Source: Paenibacillus oenotherae (lineage in GTDB: Bacteria > Bacillota > Bacilli > Paenibacillales > Paenibacillaceae). From it: 64,000 nt of DNA. The stretch spans positions 50,759 through 114,758 of the forward strand of contig NZ_JAHZIJ010000016.1 in NCBI RefSeq assembly GCF_019443105.1, written 5' to 3'. Made by a program: the position numbers and the translations under genes. The stretch's first letter is position 1; every line of letters begins with the position of its first letter. Of this stretch, positions 8,685-17,334 are shown piece by piece. The notes under the pieces are model-generated. The model searched no databases and was not told the DNA's origin. It saw nothing but the letters and a program-made list of their open reading frames with translations.

Positions 8685-9767
8685 TTGCCGCAAAGCCGGT
8701 TGTTTCGCACATGCATGACAATAACCGTGATGCTGCTCATTATTTTTTTGTTATCCAAAGTCAGCTTCTTGTTCCAGCCGATCAAGGCGATGTTCCACCT
8801 GCTAATTGTTCCTTTTATGCTGGCTGGCTTCTTCTATTATTTGATGCGCCCGATTGTCCAGTATCTCGTTCATCGCAAAGTGAACCGGATAGCGGCGATA
8901 CTGCTTATTTATTTGGCGATGGCTGCTGTTGTAACCCTTTTTGCTATTGTCGTATGGCCTGCTTTAATGAAACAAATCCATACATTCGCAGAGGGGGCTC
9001 CTGCATTTATTGAGAGCTTCAGAGAGCAGATAGAGAGGCTGCAGCACAATCGTCTTGTCGCCATGTTCAGTCCCGATCAGTCTGATCTGTCAACCAAGCT
9101 GTCGGAGTATCTGGATCAGGCCATTACAGCAGCATCGGATTATGTGTCGAATTTCATTGCCGCCGTGACGAACTTCTTCATTGTAGTTGCCACAGCGCCG
9201 ATTATTCTGTACTACATGCTCAAGGAAGGTGAATCGATACCGAGATCGGTGCTCCATCTCATTCCGCGGCGATACAACAAGGATGGGCAAGAGGTGCTGG
9301 AAGAGATTGACGGGGCATTAAGCGGCTTCATTATAGGCAGAGTTATCATTACATTTTTACTGGGCGTCATGATGTATGCGGGATTTATGCTGATCGGCCT
9401 GCCGTATGCGCTGCTGGTCACCGTGATTGCCACCGTACTGAACATTATCCCCTACATTGGGCCGATTCTGGGTGCTATTCCGTGTATTATCGTCGCTTTC
9501 ATCGATTCGCCGGCGATGGTGATCTGGGTAATCATTGTCACCATTGTGACCCAGCAGATCGAAGGGAACCTGCTGTCGCCGCATATTTATGGCAAGCGGC
9601 TCGATATCCACCCGCTCACAACGATCCTATTGATGCTGATTGCAGGCGAGCTGTGGGGAATTGTTGGCGTTATCCTGGCGATACCGATCTACATGGTGCT
9701 CAAAATCATTATCGTACGCCTGTACACGCTGTTTCTCGCGGAGAAGGTGGAGGAGCTCGTCGAGTAG
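8685..9767 (+). CDS. AI-2E transporter family (PerM/TqsA-like) permease
   Basis: The chosen TTG start has AGGAGGGGGAG 4-8 nt upstream. A longer frame reaches back to 8607 but would run through the preceding terminator hairpin. The protein (about 360 residues) has the AI-2E family pattern: paired N-terminal helices, a soluble amphipathic region (about 90-150), and C-terminal helices with LNIIPYIGPILGAIPCIIVAFI and the family end HPLTTILLMLIAGELWGIVGVILAIP. Family members export small molecules or act as Na+/H+ antiporters; the substrate cannot be set here. The neighbouring genes are an upstream stress gene and a convergent AraC regulator. Confidence 0.9.
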   Translation: MPQSRLFRTCMTITVMLLIIFLLSKVSFLFQPIKAMFHLLIVPFMLAGFFYYLMRPIVQYLVHRKVNRIAAILLIYLAMAAVVTLFAIVVWPALMKQIHTFAEGAPAFIESFREQIERLQHNRLVAMFSPDQSDLSTKLSEYLDQAITAASDYVSNFIAAVTNFFIVVATAPIILYYMLKEGESIPRSVLHLIPRRYNKDGQEVLEEIDGALSGFIIGRVIITFLLGVMMYAGFMLIGLPYALLVTVIATVLNIIPYIGPILGAIPCIIVAFIDSPAMVIWVIIVTIVTQQIEGNLLSPHIYGKRLDIHPLTTILLMLIAGELWGIVGVILAIPIYMVLKIIIVRLYTLFLAEKVEELVE

Positions 9768-9802
9768 CGCCATAGAGGCGCCATTCAACAAAGCCGCCCG
9801 AT

Positions 9803-10666
9803 CTACAGCTGTCTCATCGCCTCCCGATAGGCGCTTGGCGGCTGGCCATAGAACCTTCGGAATTGCTTGGAGAAATAGAGCGGGTCTTGAAAGCCGGCAG
9901 AAGAAGCGATCTGTTCAATCGTCAGCTCCGTTCTTTCCCGCAGCAGCAGACGTGCCTTGTCCAGCCGCAGCTTAAGCAGAAAGGTGACCGGTGTCATGCC
10001 GGTCTGCTGCTTGAACAGTCTGGATAAATAAGCGCGGTTGTAGCCGAGCGTATCCGCCATACTCTCCATTGACACCGGCTCGGCATACTGCGAGGAGAAG
10101 TAGCGGATGACTTGCCGGGACAACGCCTCTTCATCCTCGACCGCCGTCATTAAGCGATCCCCGTTGTCAGCCGCCAATGCAGCATATTCAGCGAACAGCA
10201 GCTGCAAATAGCCCGTGGAGCGCAGCAGCACAGAGGAGGGGGCCCCTCTCTTCCTGAATGTTCGCTCCATATTGCGGAAGAGAACAGCGATCCTCCGGTT
10301 GGTGCCGGTATCGACTATGGGCTGTGCCGCTGTCAGTCCCACTGATGCGGCAAGCTCCCCTGCATCTCGCCCCTCGAAGGCGATCCAGCGATAATGCCAA
10401 GGATTATCCCCATGGGATTCATAGCTGATGAGCTGCTCCGGCGGTATGAGAAAGGATTGCCCCGCACGCAGCTCATAGACTTCATCCCCGCATGTGAAGG
10501 TGCCCGAACCCGACAAAATATGATGCAGCAGGTAGAAACTATATACTTTTGGACCTATCCGGTGGTTCGGTCTCGTCTGGCTCTCACCTGTGAATAATAC
10601 ATATAAATTACCATGCAGCGCAGCTGCAGGATTCGATACGACGGTATATCCCGGCGGTCGCTCCAT
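9803..10666 (-). CDS. AraC family transcriptional regulator with cupin sensor domain
   Basis: The start at 10666 (MERPPGYTVV) has GAGGAGG 9 nt upstream; a start 18 nt further out has none. The protein has an N-terminal cupin-type ligand domain (about 25-140, HILSGSGTFTCGDEVYELRAGQ) and two C-terminal helix-turn-helix units (about 185-285) with the AraC signature IASSAGFQDPLYFSKQFRRFYGQPPSAYR. It is divergent from galKET with 188 bp between them, so control of the galactose operon, likely with an alpha- or beta-galactoside as ligand, is a reasonable inference. Confidence 0.88.
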   Translation of the reverse strand: MERPPGYTVVSNPAAALHGNLYVLFTGESQTRPNHRIGPKVYSFYLLHHILSGSGTFTCGDEVYELRAGQSFLIPPEQLISYESHGDNPWHYRWIAFEGRDAGELAASVGLTAAQPIVDTGTNRRIAVLFRNMERTFRKRGAPSSVLLRSTGYLQLLFAEYAALAADNGDRLMTAVEDEEALSRQVIRYFSSQYAEPVSMESMADTLGYNRAYLSRLFKQQTGMTPVTFLLKLRLDKARLLLRERTELTIEQIASSAGFQDPLYFSKQFRRFYGQPPSAYREAMRQL

Positions 10667-10783
10667 TCCCTGAATCCTCCTCATTATAAGCTGACAACAA
10701 ATGCTGCTGTTATCCTATCATACGCCTTATCTGCATTTGATAAAAGTAACATTTGTCCATGTGCACCTACACATCGCACCATT

Positions 10784-10811
10784 TTCGTTATGGAGGGAAT
10801 TAAGCTATACT
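10784..10811 (+). promoter_or_regulatory. Candidate galKET promoter
   Basis: TTCGTT (10784-10789) and TATACT (10806-10811) are spaced 16 bp. Transcription would start near 10818, leaving a leader of about 36 nt. An ATGTG/CACAT inverted repeat lies just upstream (about 10759-10773) and could be a regulator site. Confidence 0.5.
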
Positions 10812-10832
10812 ATGGCTAGAAAATGAAACTAC

Positions 10833-10850
10833 CCAAGGAGAGCGGGTATT
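10833..10850 (+). promoter_or_regulatory. galK ribosome-binding segment with exact complement downstream of galT
   Basis: CCAAGGAGAGCGGGTATT contains the galK Shine-Dalgarno AAGGAGA, 11 nt before the ATG. Its perfect 18-nt reverse complement occurs at 14828-14845, 32 nt after the galT stop codon. Pairing would bury the ribosome binding site. Confidence 0.7.
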
Positions 10851-10853
10851 ACT

Positions 10854-12026
10854 ATGGCGAACATCCAAGAGCTGACTGAACGATTTGAACAGCTGTATGG
10901 CAAGTCAACGGAAGAGATTAGCGTCTTTCACGCACCAGGCAGAGTCAATTTGATCGGAGAACATACAGATTACAATGGAGGCTACGTTTTTCCGGCTGCG
11001 CTTACCTTCGGAACGACATTGCTGATCCGCAAGCGGATGGACAGCTTGCTTGGACTTGCATCAACGAACTTCGCCGAGCACAAGCTGCTGCCGATTTCTC
11101 CTATTCGATATGAAGAAGGGGATCAGTGGATGAACTATCCCAAGGGGGTCGTCAGCGAGCTGCAGCAGAGCGGCTGCACCTTCGAGACCGGATTTGATCT
11201 GCTGTATCATGGCGAAATTCCCAATGGCGCAGGGTTGTCATCATCAGCATCGATTGAAGTTGTAACCGCCTATGCGCTGCTGACTCTGTGCGGATTGAAA
11301 CCGGACAGGATAGAGATAGCGAAGCTTTGCCAGAAGGCGGAGAATGAATTCAACGGGGTCCAATGCGGCATTATGGATCAATTCGCAGTGGCGAACGGCA
11401 AGAAGGATCATGCCATCATGCTCCTGTGCGATACGCTGGAATACGAGCTGATTCCTTTCAATACCGGGGATTATCAGCTTGTTATCGGCAATACGAATAA
11501 ACGCCGCGGTCTTCTGGACTCCAAGTACAACGAGCGGCGGAGCCAGTGCGAGCAGGCGGTAAAGGAGCTGCAAGCGGTCTTTCCGGATTTGGCGCTGCTT
11601 GGCCAGCTTTCGCTTGCGGAGTTCAGGAAGTATGAGCATCTCATCCGCGATCATACGGTTCGCAATCGCGCCAGACATGTGATGGAGGAGATCGACCGGG
11701 TCATCCAGTCCATTGAAGTGCTTGGGGCTGATGATCTTGCAGCTTTCGGCCGACTGATGAACGAGTCGCATGATTCATTGCGTGATCTGTACGAGGTAAC
11801 AGGAACGGAGCTGGACGCTATGGTCAATGCGGCACGCCGCGTTCCTGGTGTATTAGGGTCGCGAATGACCGGAGCAGGCTTCGGCGGCTGCACCGTATCG
11901 CTTGTCCGCAAGGATCAGGTTGAAGCGTTCAAGCAAGCCGTATCAGATGAATATAGCGCAGCAACGGGCCTCCAAGCTGATTTCTACGTATGCACGATTG
12001 GCAACGGGGTGGAGCAGCTGCTGTAA
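10854..12026 (+). CDS. galK: Galactokinase
   Basis: The 390-residue protein carries the galactokinase signature GRVNLIGEHTDYNGGYVFPAAL (split at about residues 29-50), the GHMP ATP loop GAGLSSSASIEV (about 128-139), GIMDQFAVANG around the catalytic base, and the C-terminal GSRMTGAGFGGC. It phosphorylates alpha-D-galactose to galactose-1-phosphate in the Leloir pathway. It is the first gene of galKET, 67 nt before galE. Translation starts at an ATG behind AAGGAGA. Confidence 0.97.
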   Translation: MANIQELTERFEQLYGKSTEEISVFHAPGRVNLIGEHTDYNGGYVFPAALTFGTTLLIRKRMDSLLGLASTNFAEHKLLPISPIRYEEGDQWMNYPKGVVSELQQSGCTFETGFDLLYHGEIPNGAGLSSSASIEVVTAYALLTLCGLKPDRIEIAKLCQKAENEFNGVQCGIMDQFAVANGKKDHAIMLLCDTLEYELIPFNTGDYQLVIGNTNKRRGLLDSKYNERRSQCEQAVKELQAVFPDLALLGQLSLAEFRKYEHLIRDHTVRNRARHVMEEIDRVIQSIEVLGADDLAAFGRLMNESHDSLRDLYEVTGTELDAMVNAARRVPGVLGSRMTGAGFGGCTVSLVRKDQVEAFKQAVSDEYSAATGLQADFYVCTIGNGVEQLL

Positions 12027-12093
12027 ATGATATAGAAGTGAATGCGGTGATGGATTCCTGTCACTAGCTGTTCCAGTAGAGGAGAGGTGCAAG

Positions 12094-13083
12094 ATGGCGG
12101 TTCTAGTTACAGGAGGAGCGGGCTACATCGGCTCGCATACGGTTGCTGCGCTGCTCGAGCGCGGGGAAGAAATTGTTGTTGTGGACAATCTTCAGCAGGG
12201 GCATAAGGAAGCGGTGCTGGGTGGCAAATTGTATATAGGCGACCTGCGCGACAGTGAGCTGCTGGATACGGTTTTTCAAGAGAATGAGATTGAAGCGGTC
12301 ATTCATTTTGCGGCCAGCTCGCTGGTCGGCGAGAGTATGGGGAATCCGGCCAAATATTATCATAACAACGTATACGGCACGCTCTGTCTGCTGGAGAAAA
12401 TGAGCCAGTACAAGGTGGGCACAATCGTATTCTCCTCAACCGCCGCCACTTACGGCGAGCCTGTTCATTTGCCGCTCGACGAGCATGACCGCACACTTCC
12501 GACGAATACTTACGGCGAGACGAAGCTTGCAATGGAGCGGATGATGCATTGGTTCGACATTGCTCACGGCATCAAGTATGTGTCGTTGCGCTATTTCAAC
12601 GCTGCAGGCGCCCATGACAGCGGCGCAATCGGCGAGGACCATGCGCCAGAGACGCATCTTATTCCGCTCGTGCTGCAGACAGCGCTCGGCAAGCGCCCGC
12701 ATATCGCCATCTACGGCGAGGATTACCCGACAGAGGATGGCACATGCGTCCGTGATTATATCCATGTCAGCGATCTGGCTGATGCCCATCTGCTGGCTGT
12801 TGATCGGCTGAGGAAGGGCGGCGACAGCGCCGTGTACAATCTGGGCAATGGCCAAGGCTTCTCCGTCAAGCAGGTGATTGACATTGCGCGGCAAGTGACC
12901 GGTTGTGAGATTGCGGCTTCTGCTGAGCCCAGACGGGCAGGCGACCCGGCCGTGCTGATCGCTTCTTCCAGGCGCGCGCACGAGGAGCTTGGCTGGAACC
13001 CGACCCGCAGCAGCCTGGAGAACATCATCAGCAGCGCCTGGGCGTGGCATACTGCCAAGCCCGATGGCTACAGCAAGCGGTAG
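12094..13083 (+). CDS. galE: UDP-glucose 4-epimerase
   Basis: The 329-residue short-chain dehydrogenase-like enzyme begins with the NAD-binding TGGAGYIGSHT (about 6-16), has the SSTAATYGEP segment with the catalytic Ser/Thr (about 114), and the YGETK catalytic Tyr-Lys (about 140-144). The RYFNAAGAH motif is typical of GalE. It interconverts UDP-galactose and UDP-glucose. RBS GGAGAGG lies 7 nt upstream. It is the middle gene of galKET. Confidence 0.96.
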   Translation: MAVLVTGGAGYIGSHTVAALLERGEEIVVVDNLQQGHKEAVLGGKLYIGDLRDSELLDTVFQENEIEAVIHFAASSLVGESMGNPAKYYHNNVYGTLCLLEKMSQYKVGTIVFSSTAATYGEPVHLPLDEHDRTLPTNTYGETKLAMERMMHWFDIAHGIKYVSLRYFNAAGAHDSGAIGEDHAPETHLIPLVLQTALGKRPHIAIYGEDYPTEDGTCVRDYIHVSDLADAHLLAVDRLRKGGDSAVYNLGNGQGFSVKQVIDIARQVTGCEIAASAEPRRAGDPAVLIASSRRAHEELGWNPTRSSLENIISSAWAWHTAKPDGYSKR

Positions 13084-13107
13084 CTCGCCTTTGGCAGGTA
13101 CGGATTG

Positions 13108-13168
13108 CCTGGGCAGCCAGGATTGCCTCACATCCCAAGATTCACGGACAATGTTCCAGCAGTGGAAC
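13108..13168 (+). promoter_or_regulatory. Two intercistronic hairpins with identical GCAG loops between galE and galT
   Basis: CCTGG-GCAG-CCAGG (13108-13121) and GTTCCA-GCAG-TGGAAC (13153-13168) lie in the 125-nt galE-galT gap, before the galT RBS GGGAGG. Neither has a U tract. They could adjust the relative stability of the two message halves. Confidence 0.5.
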
Positions 13169-13208
13169 CCGCACATTATGACAGCCTGATCCCGGGAGGA
13201 ATAGTAGC

Positions 13209-14795
13209 ATGACAGTACAGCAAAGGAATTACAGCAACAATGAGGCTCTTATTCTGATCGAGCGGCTTCTCCAGTTCGCCCTTCAACGGGGAATGATACA
13301 GCCATTGGACATCTATTCCTCGCGCAATGGGCTGCTGGATGTGTTCGGTTTTACCGAAAGGTATGAGGGAGAGGCAGCAGGCGAACAGCCAGAGAGTGTG
13401 ACAGAGCTGCTTGAACCGCTGCTGGATTATGGGGCGGCGATTGGGCTGATCCCTGCGAATACGGCGACTTACCGCGACCTTCTTGACGCCCGGATAATGG
13501 GTCATCTTATCCCGCGTCCGTCTGAAGCTGCCGCGGGCTTCCTCCGTACGGCGGAGAGGGAAGGCATAGCCAGAGCGACAGATGAGTTCTATCAGCTCAG
13601 CATCGATTCCAATTATATCCGGATGGATCGCATCCGGAAGAACCTGTATTGGGAGCAGCCCACCGATTATGGCAATCTGGAGATTACAGTCAACCTGTCA
13701 AAGCCTGAGAAGGATCCGAAAGAGATCGCATTATTGCGAAATACAGCGCCCAGCAACTATCCCCAATGCCTGCTTTGTGCGGACAACATCGGGTATGCAG
13801 GACGCGCCGATCATCCCGCCCGCCAGAATCTGCGCGTCGTGCCGCTAGAGCTGCTTGACGAATTGTGGTATTTTCAATACTCGCCGTATGTCTACTATAA
13901 CGAGCACAGCATCATATTCCGCAGTGAGCATACACCGATGCGTATTTCTGCCGACACCTTCGCGCGGCTGCTCCATTTTGTGGATCAGTTCCCCCACTAC
14001 TTTATCGGCTCCAATGCGGACCTGCCGATTGTGGGCGGCTCGATACTTGGACATGATCATTTCCAGGCAGGACGGCATGTATTCCCGATGGAGAAAGCAG
14101 CTGTCGAGGCGGTCTATACCGATCCTTCTGAACCGGGGGTTAGCTTCGGTATCGTGGCCTGGCCCATGTCGGTGCTCCGCGTAAGCGGCGTGAGCAAATC
14201 TGCTGTGCTGAGAGCGGCAGGCCGCATATTGGAGGGCTGGAAGGAGTACAGTGATCCTCAGGCGGAGATCGTGGCTTATACTGAGCAAGGCGGAGAGCGG
14301 ATTCCGCACAATACCATCACGCCCATTGCAAGACTGCGGGCAGATGGCCATTATGAACTGGATCTTGTTCTAAGGAATAATCGAACGAGCCGGGAGCATC
14401 CCGATGGCATCTTCCATCCACATGAGCATCTGCATCACATTAAGAAGGAAAATATCGGCTTGATCGAAGTCATGGGCCTTGCTGTACTTCCGGGGCGGCT
14501 TCAAGCTGAGCTTGAGGCGATTGCAGCGTTTCTTGCCGGCGAAGCCTCTGCGGAGAGATCGGAGCTGTTGAACGGCCCGCTTCACAAGCACGCAGACTGG
14601 ATTGAGGCGATGGTTGGCACCCATGGGACGAATCTGACAACTGCCGAGGCCGTTGAAGTGCTGCGGGATGAAGTCGGGAAGAAATTTCTTGAGGTGCTGA
14701 AGGATTCCGGTGTTTACAAAAGAACATCAGCAGGCAGCCAGGCATTCGGGAGGCTGCTGCGGTCGCTTGGCTTGGAGGCAGGCAAAGCTGGGTAA
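13209..14795 (+). CDS. galT: UDP-glucose--hexose-1-phosphate uridylyltransferase (Firmicute class)
   Basis: The 528-residue length and motifs (NYPQCLLCADNIGYAGRADHPARQNLRVVP in pieces, GGSILGHDHFQAG, PHNTITPIAR, HPHEHLHHIKKENIGLIEVMG) match the long GalT class of Firmicutes, which differs from the HPH-type E. coli enzyme. It exchanges UMP between UDP-glucose and galactose-1-phosphate. RBS GGGAGG lies 9 nt upstream of the ATG. It is the last gene of galKET, and the region after its stop carries the complement of the galK ribosome site. Confidence 0.96.
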   Translation: MTVQQRNYSNNEALILIERLLQFALQRGMIQPLDIYSSRNGLLDVFGFTERYEGEAAGEQPESVTELLEPLLDYGAAIGLIPANTATYRDLLDARIMGHLIPRPSEAAAGFLRTAEREGIARATDEFYQLSIDSNYIRMDRIRKNLYWEQPTDYGNLEITVNLSKPEKDPKEIALLRNTAPSNYPQCLLCADNIGYAGRADHPARQNLRVVPLELLDELWYFQYSPYVYYNEHSIIFRSEHTPMRISADTFARLLHFVDQFPHYFIGSNADLPIVGGSILGHDHFQAGRHVFPMEKAAVEAVYTDPSEPGVSFGIVAWPMSVLRVSGVSKSAVLRAAGRILEGWKEYSDPQAEIVAYTEQGGERIPHNTITPIARLRADGHYELDLVLRNNRTSREHPDGIFHPHEHLHHIKKENIGLIEVMGLAVLPGRLQAELEAIAAFLAGEASAERSELLNGPLHKHADWIEAMVGTHGTNLTTAEAVEVLRDEVGKKFLEVLKDSGVYKRTSAGSQAFGRLLRSLGLEAGKAG

Positions 14796-14827
14796 CATTA
14801 TCGTTGCAAGATCGTCAAGAAAGTGGG

Positions 14828-14854
14828 AATACCCGCTCTCCTTGGCGTTTTTTT
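14828..14854 (+). promoter_or_regulatory. Anti-Shine-Dalgarno segment in the galT 3' region, followed by T7
   Basis: Bases 14828-14845 are the exact reverse complement of 10833-10850 (galK ribosome binding region). A run of seven T (14848-14854) follows three bases later, after a weak GGG-aata-CCC stem, so an RNA 3' end could form here. The galKET message or a 3'-derived small RNA would then expose CUCUCCUUGG close to its end. Confidence 0.6.
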
Positions 14855-14909
14855 GTTGGTTTATACTATGGTATATCTCGCTATACCTCGCGTCAGGAGC
14901 AGTGCACGA

Positions 14910-15050
14910 TCCGCAAGCCTGCAAAAGCGCAGTTATTTCAATGGAAAACTTTCAAAAAGACTGAAAAGCCTGCAACCGCGCATGTTTTTTAGCCATTTTC
15001 TCCTGAAACAGTGGCTCAGCCCTCAAAAAGATGCAGCATTGCAGGAATGT
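14910..15050 (+). repeat. Diverged three-hairpin element, copy F
   Basis: CCTGC-N6-CGCAG-like units start at 14918 and 14969 (51 nt apart). A TGCA-gcat-TGCA hairpin sits at about 15032, about 61 nt after the second. The sequence is otherwise unlike copies A-D, so membership rests on geometry. It lies downstream of galT, with the next gene in the same direction. Confidence 0.4.
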
Positions 15051-15083
15051 TGCTCTCAGAGCAACGAAACAGCTAAAAGGATG

Positions 15084-15345
15084 TATAATCGCAGGAATAG
15101 TAGTAGTCGGAGGAACAGCAGCAATCGGAGGAATCGCAGTAGTCGGAGGAATCGCAGCAATAATATAGGTGAAGGTACTCACAGCAATCGCAACAACAGT
15201 AGAAGTGGCGGTACTCACAGCAACCGCAGCAACAGTAGAGGTGGCGGTACTCACAGCAATCGCAGCAACAGTAGAGGTGGCGGCAGCAGTCCCAGTAACA
15301 TTAGTGTAAGTAAAGCAGCAATCACAGCAATCGCAACAACAGTAG
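15084..15345 (+). repeat. Low-complexity tandem repeats downstream of galT (18-bp and 36-bp periods)
   Basis: An 18-bp period (TCGGAGGAATCGCAGNA type) runs from about 15100 to 15160. It is followed by three nearly perfect 36-bp units at 15174-15209, 15210-15245 and 15246-15281, and a degenerate unit near 15315-15350. Several frames stay open because 36 is a multiple of three, but no frame has a convincing start and RBS. The stretch 15350-15700 is AT-rich and I see no gene in it. Confidence 0.75.
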
Positions 15346-15700
15346 AAGTAGCGGCGCACTCACATTATTCACAGCAATCGCGGTACTTAGAGCAATTTGC
15401 GGCATTATCAGCAGTCGCGCCCACTTGCCCAGTCAAAAATAAAAACAGTAGTCCAAATAGCATGATTATTCATTGATATGCAGGACTATTTGATTAAGAA
15501 TGCTACAAAATATCCGATAATTCAACAATATATTTGACTGGCTGCCCTGTTATTGTGCCTGGAATGTAGATTATTATCGATATTGCTGATTTGCGTATAA
15601 TGATTGATTATGGTATTTTTTTATAAAAAGAAAGATTTATTTATTATGAATGGGGTAATTAACATTGGTATAGTAGTAAGAATTTTTAGGAGGAAAGAGC

Positions 15701-16165
15701 ATGCCGTTAGCAATAACACCGCTTGACGAATTTTTGAAGCTTACAACTGATGAACAGGTAGAGAAATTGAAGCAGTGGAAGATGGATTACACTTTGAAGG
15801 ATATTCGTGACGCTTGGGGATTCAAGCACTCCGCGCAGTATTATATGCTGCTGAAGAAGCTGCGTATCTATGAGCGTGTCGTCAATAAATCGGACAAGTT
15901 TTTCCCGGAACAACTGCTCTCTGCACGCAATGGCGCCGAAGCATATGGCATCCACAATTATGCCATGATTGAACGCAAGGCTCCGGCGGATCAATTCGGC
16001 TATGAGCTGAATGTTACGCTGAACGGTCCGGAATTAGCGGATAAGCTGGAAAGGCTCGCCCATTTCCTCAAGGGCGAGAACAAAAGTGTCACAATTAAGA
16101 TGTCCATAACTGCAGCAGCGCCGAACTTGGAGCACTCCTCCAAGAGCGAGGATGAAATCGTCTAA
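15701..16165 (+). CDS. Hypothetical protein with helix-turn-helix-like N terminus
   Basis: The 154-residue protein has an excellent RBS (AGGAGGAAAG). Its N terminus (about 15-55: TTDEQVEKLKQWKMDYTLKDIRDAWGFKHSA in pieces) looks like a small helix-turn-helix of the kind that picks an action by a YT-x-DI-x-DAWGF helix. The C-terminal half (about 105-150) is an alpha-beta stretch with LNGPELADKLERLAHFLKGE. I do not recognise a named family. It is monocistronic and ends at a strong shared terminator. A DNA-binding role is only an inference. Confidence 0.7.
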   Translation: MPLAITPLDEFLKLTTDEQVEKLKQWKMDYTLKDIRDAWGFKHSAQYYMLLKKLRIYERVVNKSDKFFPEQLLSARNGAEAYGIHNYAMIERKAPADQFGYELNVTLNGPELADKLERLAHFLKGENKSVTIKMSITAAAPNLEHSSKSEDEIV

Positions 16166-16193
16166 GTGCAGCTTCCTATCCGGGCATCGCAGA

Positions 16194-16237
16194 AATAAGA
16201 AACCGGAGCATGCTGACATGCTCCGGTTTCTTATTAA
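16194..16237. terminator. Bidirectional terminator between convergent genes
   Basis: A perfect stem of about 19 bp (AATAAGAAACCGGAGCATG and its complement) closes on a CTGA loop, with T-rich ends on both strands. Confidence 0.93.
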
Positions 16238-16286
16238 CAATGATTGTCGATAATTGTAACAACATGTAAGGAACTGTATTTAAATT

Positions 16287-16514
16287 TCATTTATTTCTCA
16301 ACTTGCCGAGCTCGGATACGAGGGCCTCAACTTCGCTTATGCTAAACTTGTCTTTGCTTGATACAACCTCGTAGAGATCCTTGATGTCCTCATACTGATC
16401 CATATTAAAGTGAGTGGCCTGCATAGCTGCACCTGTAGCCATCCTCAGCTTGTTCTTGATTGCTTCTATCATAAATTCGACATTCTCCTGCGTCGCTTCA
16501 TTCAAGTTTTTCAT
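16287..16514 (-). CDS. DUF1128 family small protein (YfkK-like)
   Basis: The 75-residue protein is all-helical: NEATQENVEFMIEAIKNKLRMA, then FNMDQYEDIKDLYEVVSSKDKFSISEVEALVSELGKLR in segments. Length and pattern match DUF1128 (B. subtilis YfkK), a Firmicute family of unknown role. GGAGG lies about 8 nt before the ATG. It stands alone, divergent from the yyaC-like gene. Confidence 0.85.
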   Translation of the reverse strand: MKNLNEATQENVEFMIEAIKNKLRMATGAAMQATHFNMDQYEDIKDLYEVVSSKDKFSISEVEALVSELGKLRNK

Positions 16515-16715
16515 CCGTTATTCCTCCCTTTTCGCCTGAGCGCTGTTCGTATTGTATCATGACAGGCATACTGCCCGCTACCGCTCACCTGCCGATAAGC
16601 ATTGATTGTGGCGGAGTCTTAATTTCGGTACAATTAGAGCTAGCTTCCGGCTAATGAACCGGAGCTTCAATCTGGATGAATGACAGAAGAAGCGGAAGGG
16701 AGCGTTTCTTAAAAG

Positions 16716-17300
16716 ATGGGCAGCGGATCAAGAACGCGCAAATTCCCTGCTGATGAGCAAGGGGCCAATCGAAGATGGATCGACAGCGGAGGGCTTCACC
16801 GCTTTTTTGCAGATATTGCTGCTGCAGTGCCCCGAATAGAGGAGCTTGCTTTCGTCTGTATTGGCACGGACTGTTCTACAGGCGATTCATTCGGCCCCTG
16901 GATTGGCACACTGCTTCGCGAACGGGGGGTGCCTCATGTCATTGGCACGCTTCATAGTCCCTGTGATGCGGATCGTTATGAAGAAGCGATAGCAAGCATT
17001 CCTGATACTTTGACAATAGTCGCAATCGATGCCAGCTTAGGGCATCGTGATCGGTGTGGATTGTATCTCATAGATGAAGGCCCGTTATATCCGGCAAGAG
17101 CAACCGGACGGCGTTTGCCGCCAATTGGACATTATAGTGTGGCTGGTGTGGTCGGCCCGCTGAATGTGAAGCCCTACTGGAGCTTGCAGCGGGCATCGAT
17201 ATACAAGGTAGTGGGCATGGCCCGCGCAGTTGCTGATGCTGCATGCGCCGCTTGGGGCATTCCGGTTACAGATTCAGTAACGCTGCGCCTGGGTGAATAG
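16716..17300 (+). CDS. yyaC: YyaC family sporulation protein (putative spore protease, DUF1256)
   Basis: The 194-residue protein has the DUF1256 core: FVCIGTDCSTGDSFGPWIGT, GTLHSPCDADRYEEAI, VAIDASLGHRDRCGLY and GVVGPLNVKPYW. The fold is related to the germination protease GPR/hydrogenase maturation protease group, and B. subtilis yyaC is expressed in sporulation. The N-terminal ~40 residues are variable. The nearest RBS-like AAGGGAG is about 15 nt upstream, so the exact start is uncertain. An alpha/beta hydrolase gene follows 34 nt later. Confidence 0.85.
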   Translation: MGSGSRTRKFPADEQGANRRWIDSGGLHRFFADIAAAVPRIEELAFVCIGTDCSTGDSFGPWIGTLLRERGVPHVIGTLHSPCDADRYEEAIASIPDTLTIVAIDASLGHRDRCGLYLIDEGPLYPARATGRRLPPIGHYSVAGVVGPLNVKPYWSLQRASIYKVVGMARAVADAACAAWGIPVTDSVTLRLGE

Positions 17301-17334
17301 TTGAATACAAACAATCAGGGAAGGGTGAAGGATT

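Noticed and set aside
15174-15281. 36-bp repeats considered as a CRISPR array
   Set aside because: The units are directly adjacent with no unique spacers, and no cas genes are near.
14823-15476. 217-codon open frame over the repeat tract after galT, with a hydrophobic start
   Set aside because: The GTG start has no ribosome binding site, most of the frame is low-complexity repeat, and the anti-Shine-Dalgarno segment and T run lie in its first codons. Other frames are open to a similar extent, so openness is explained by the 36-bp period.
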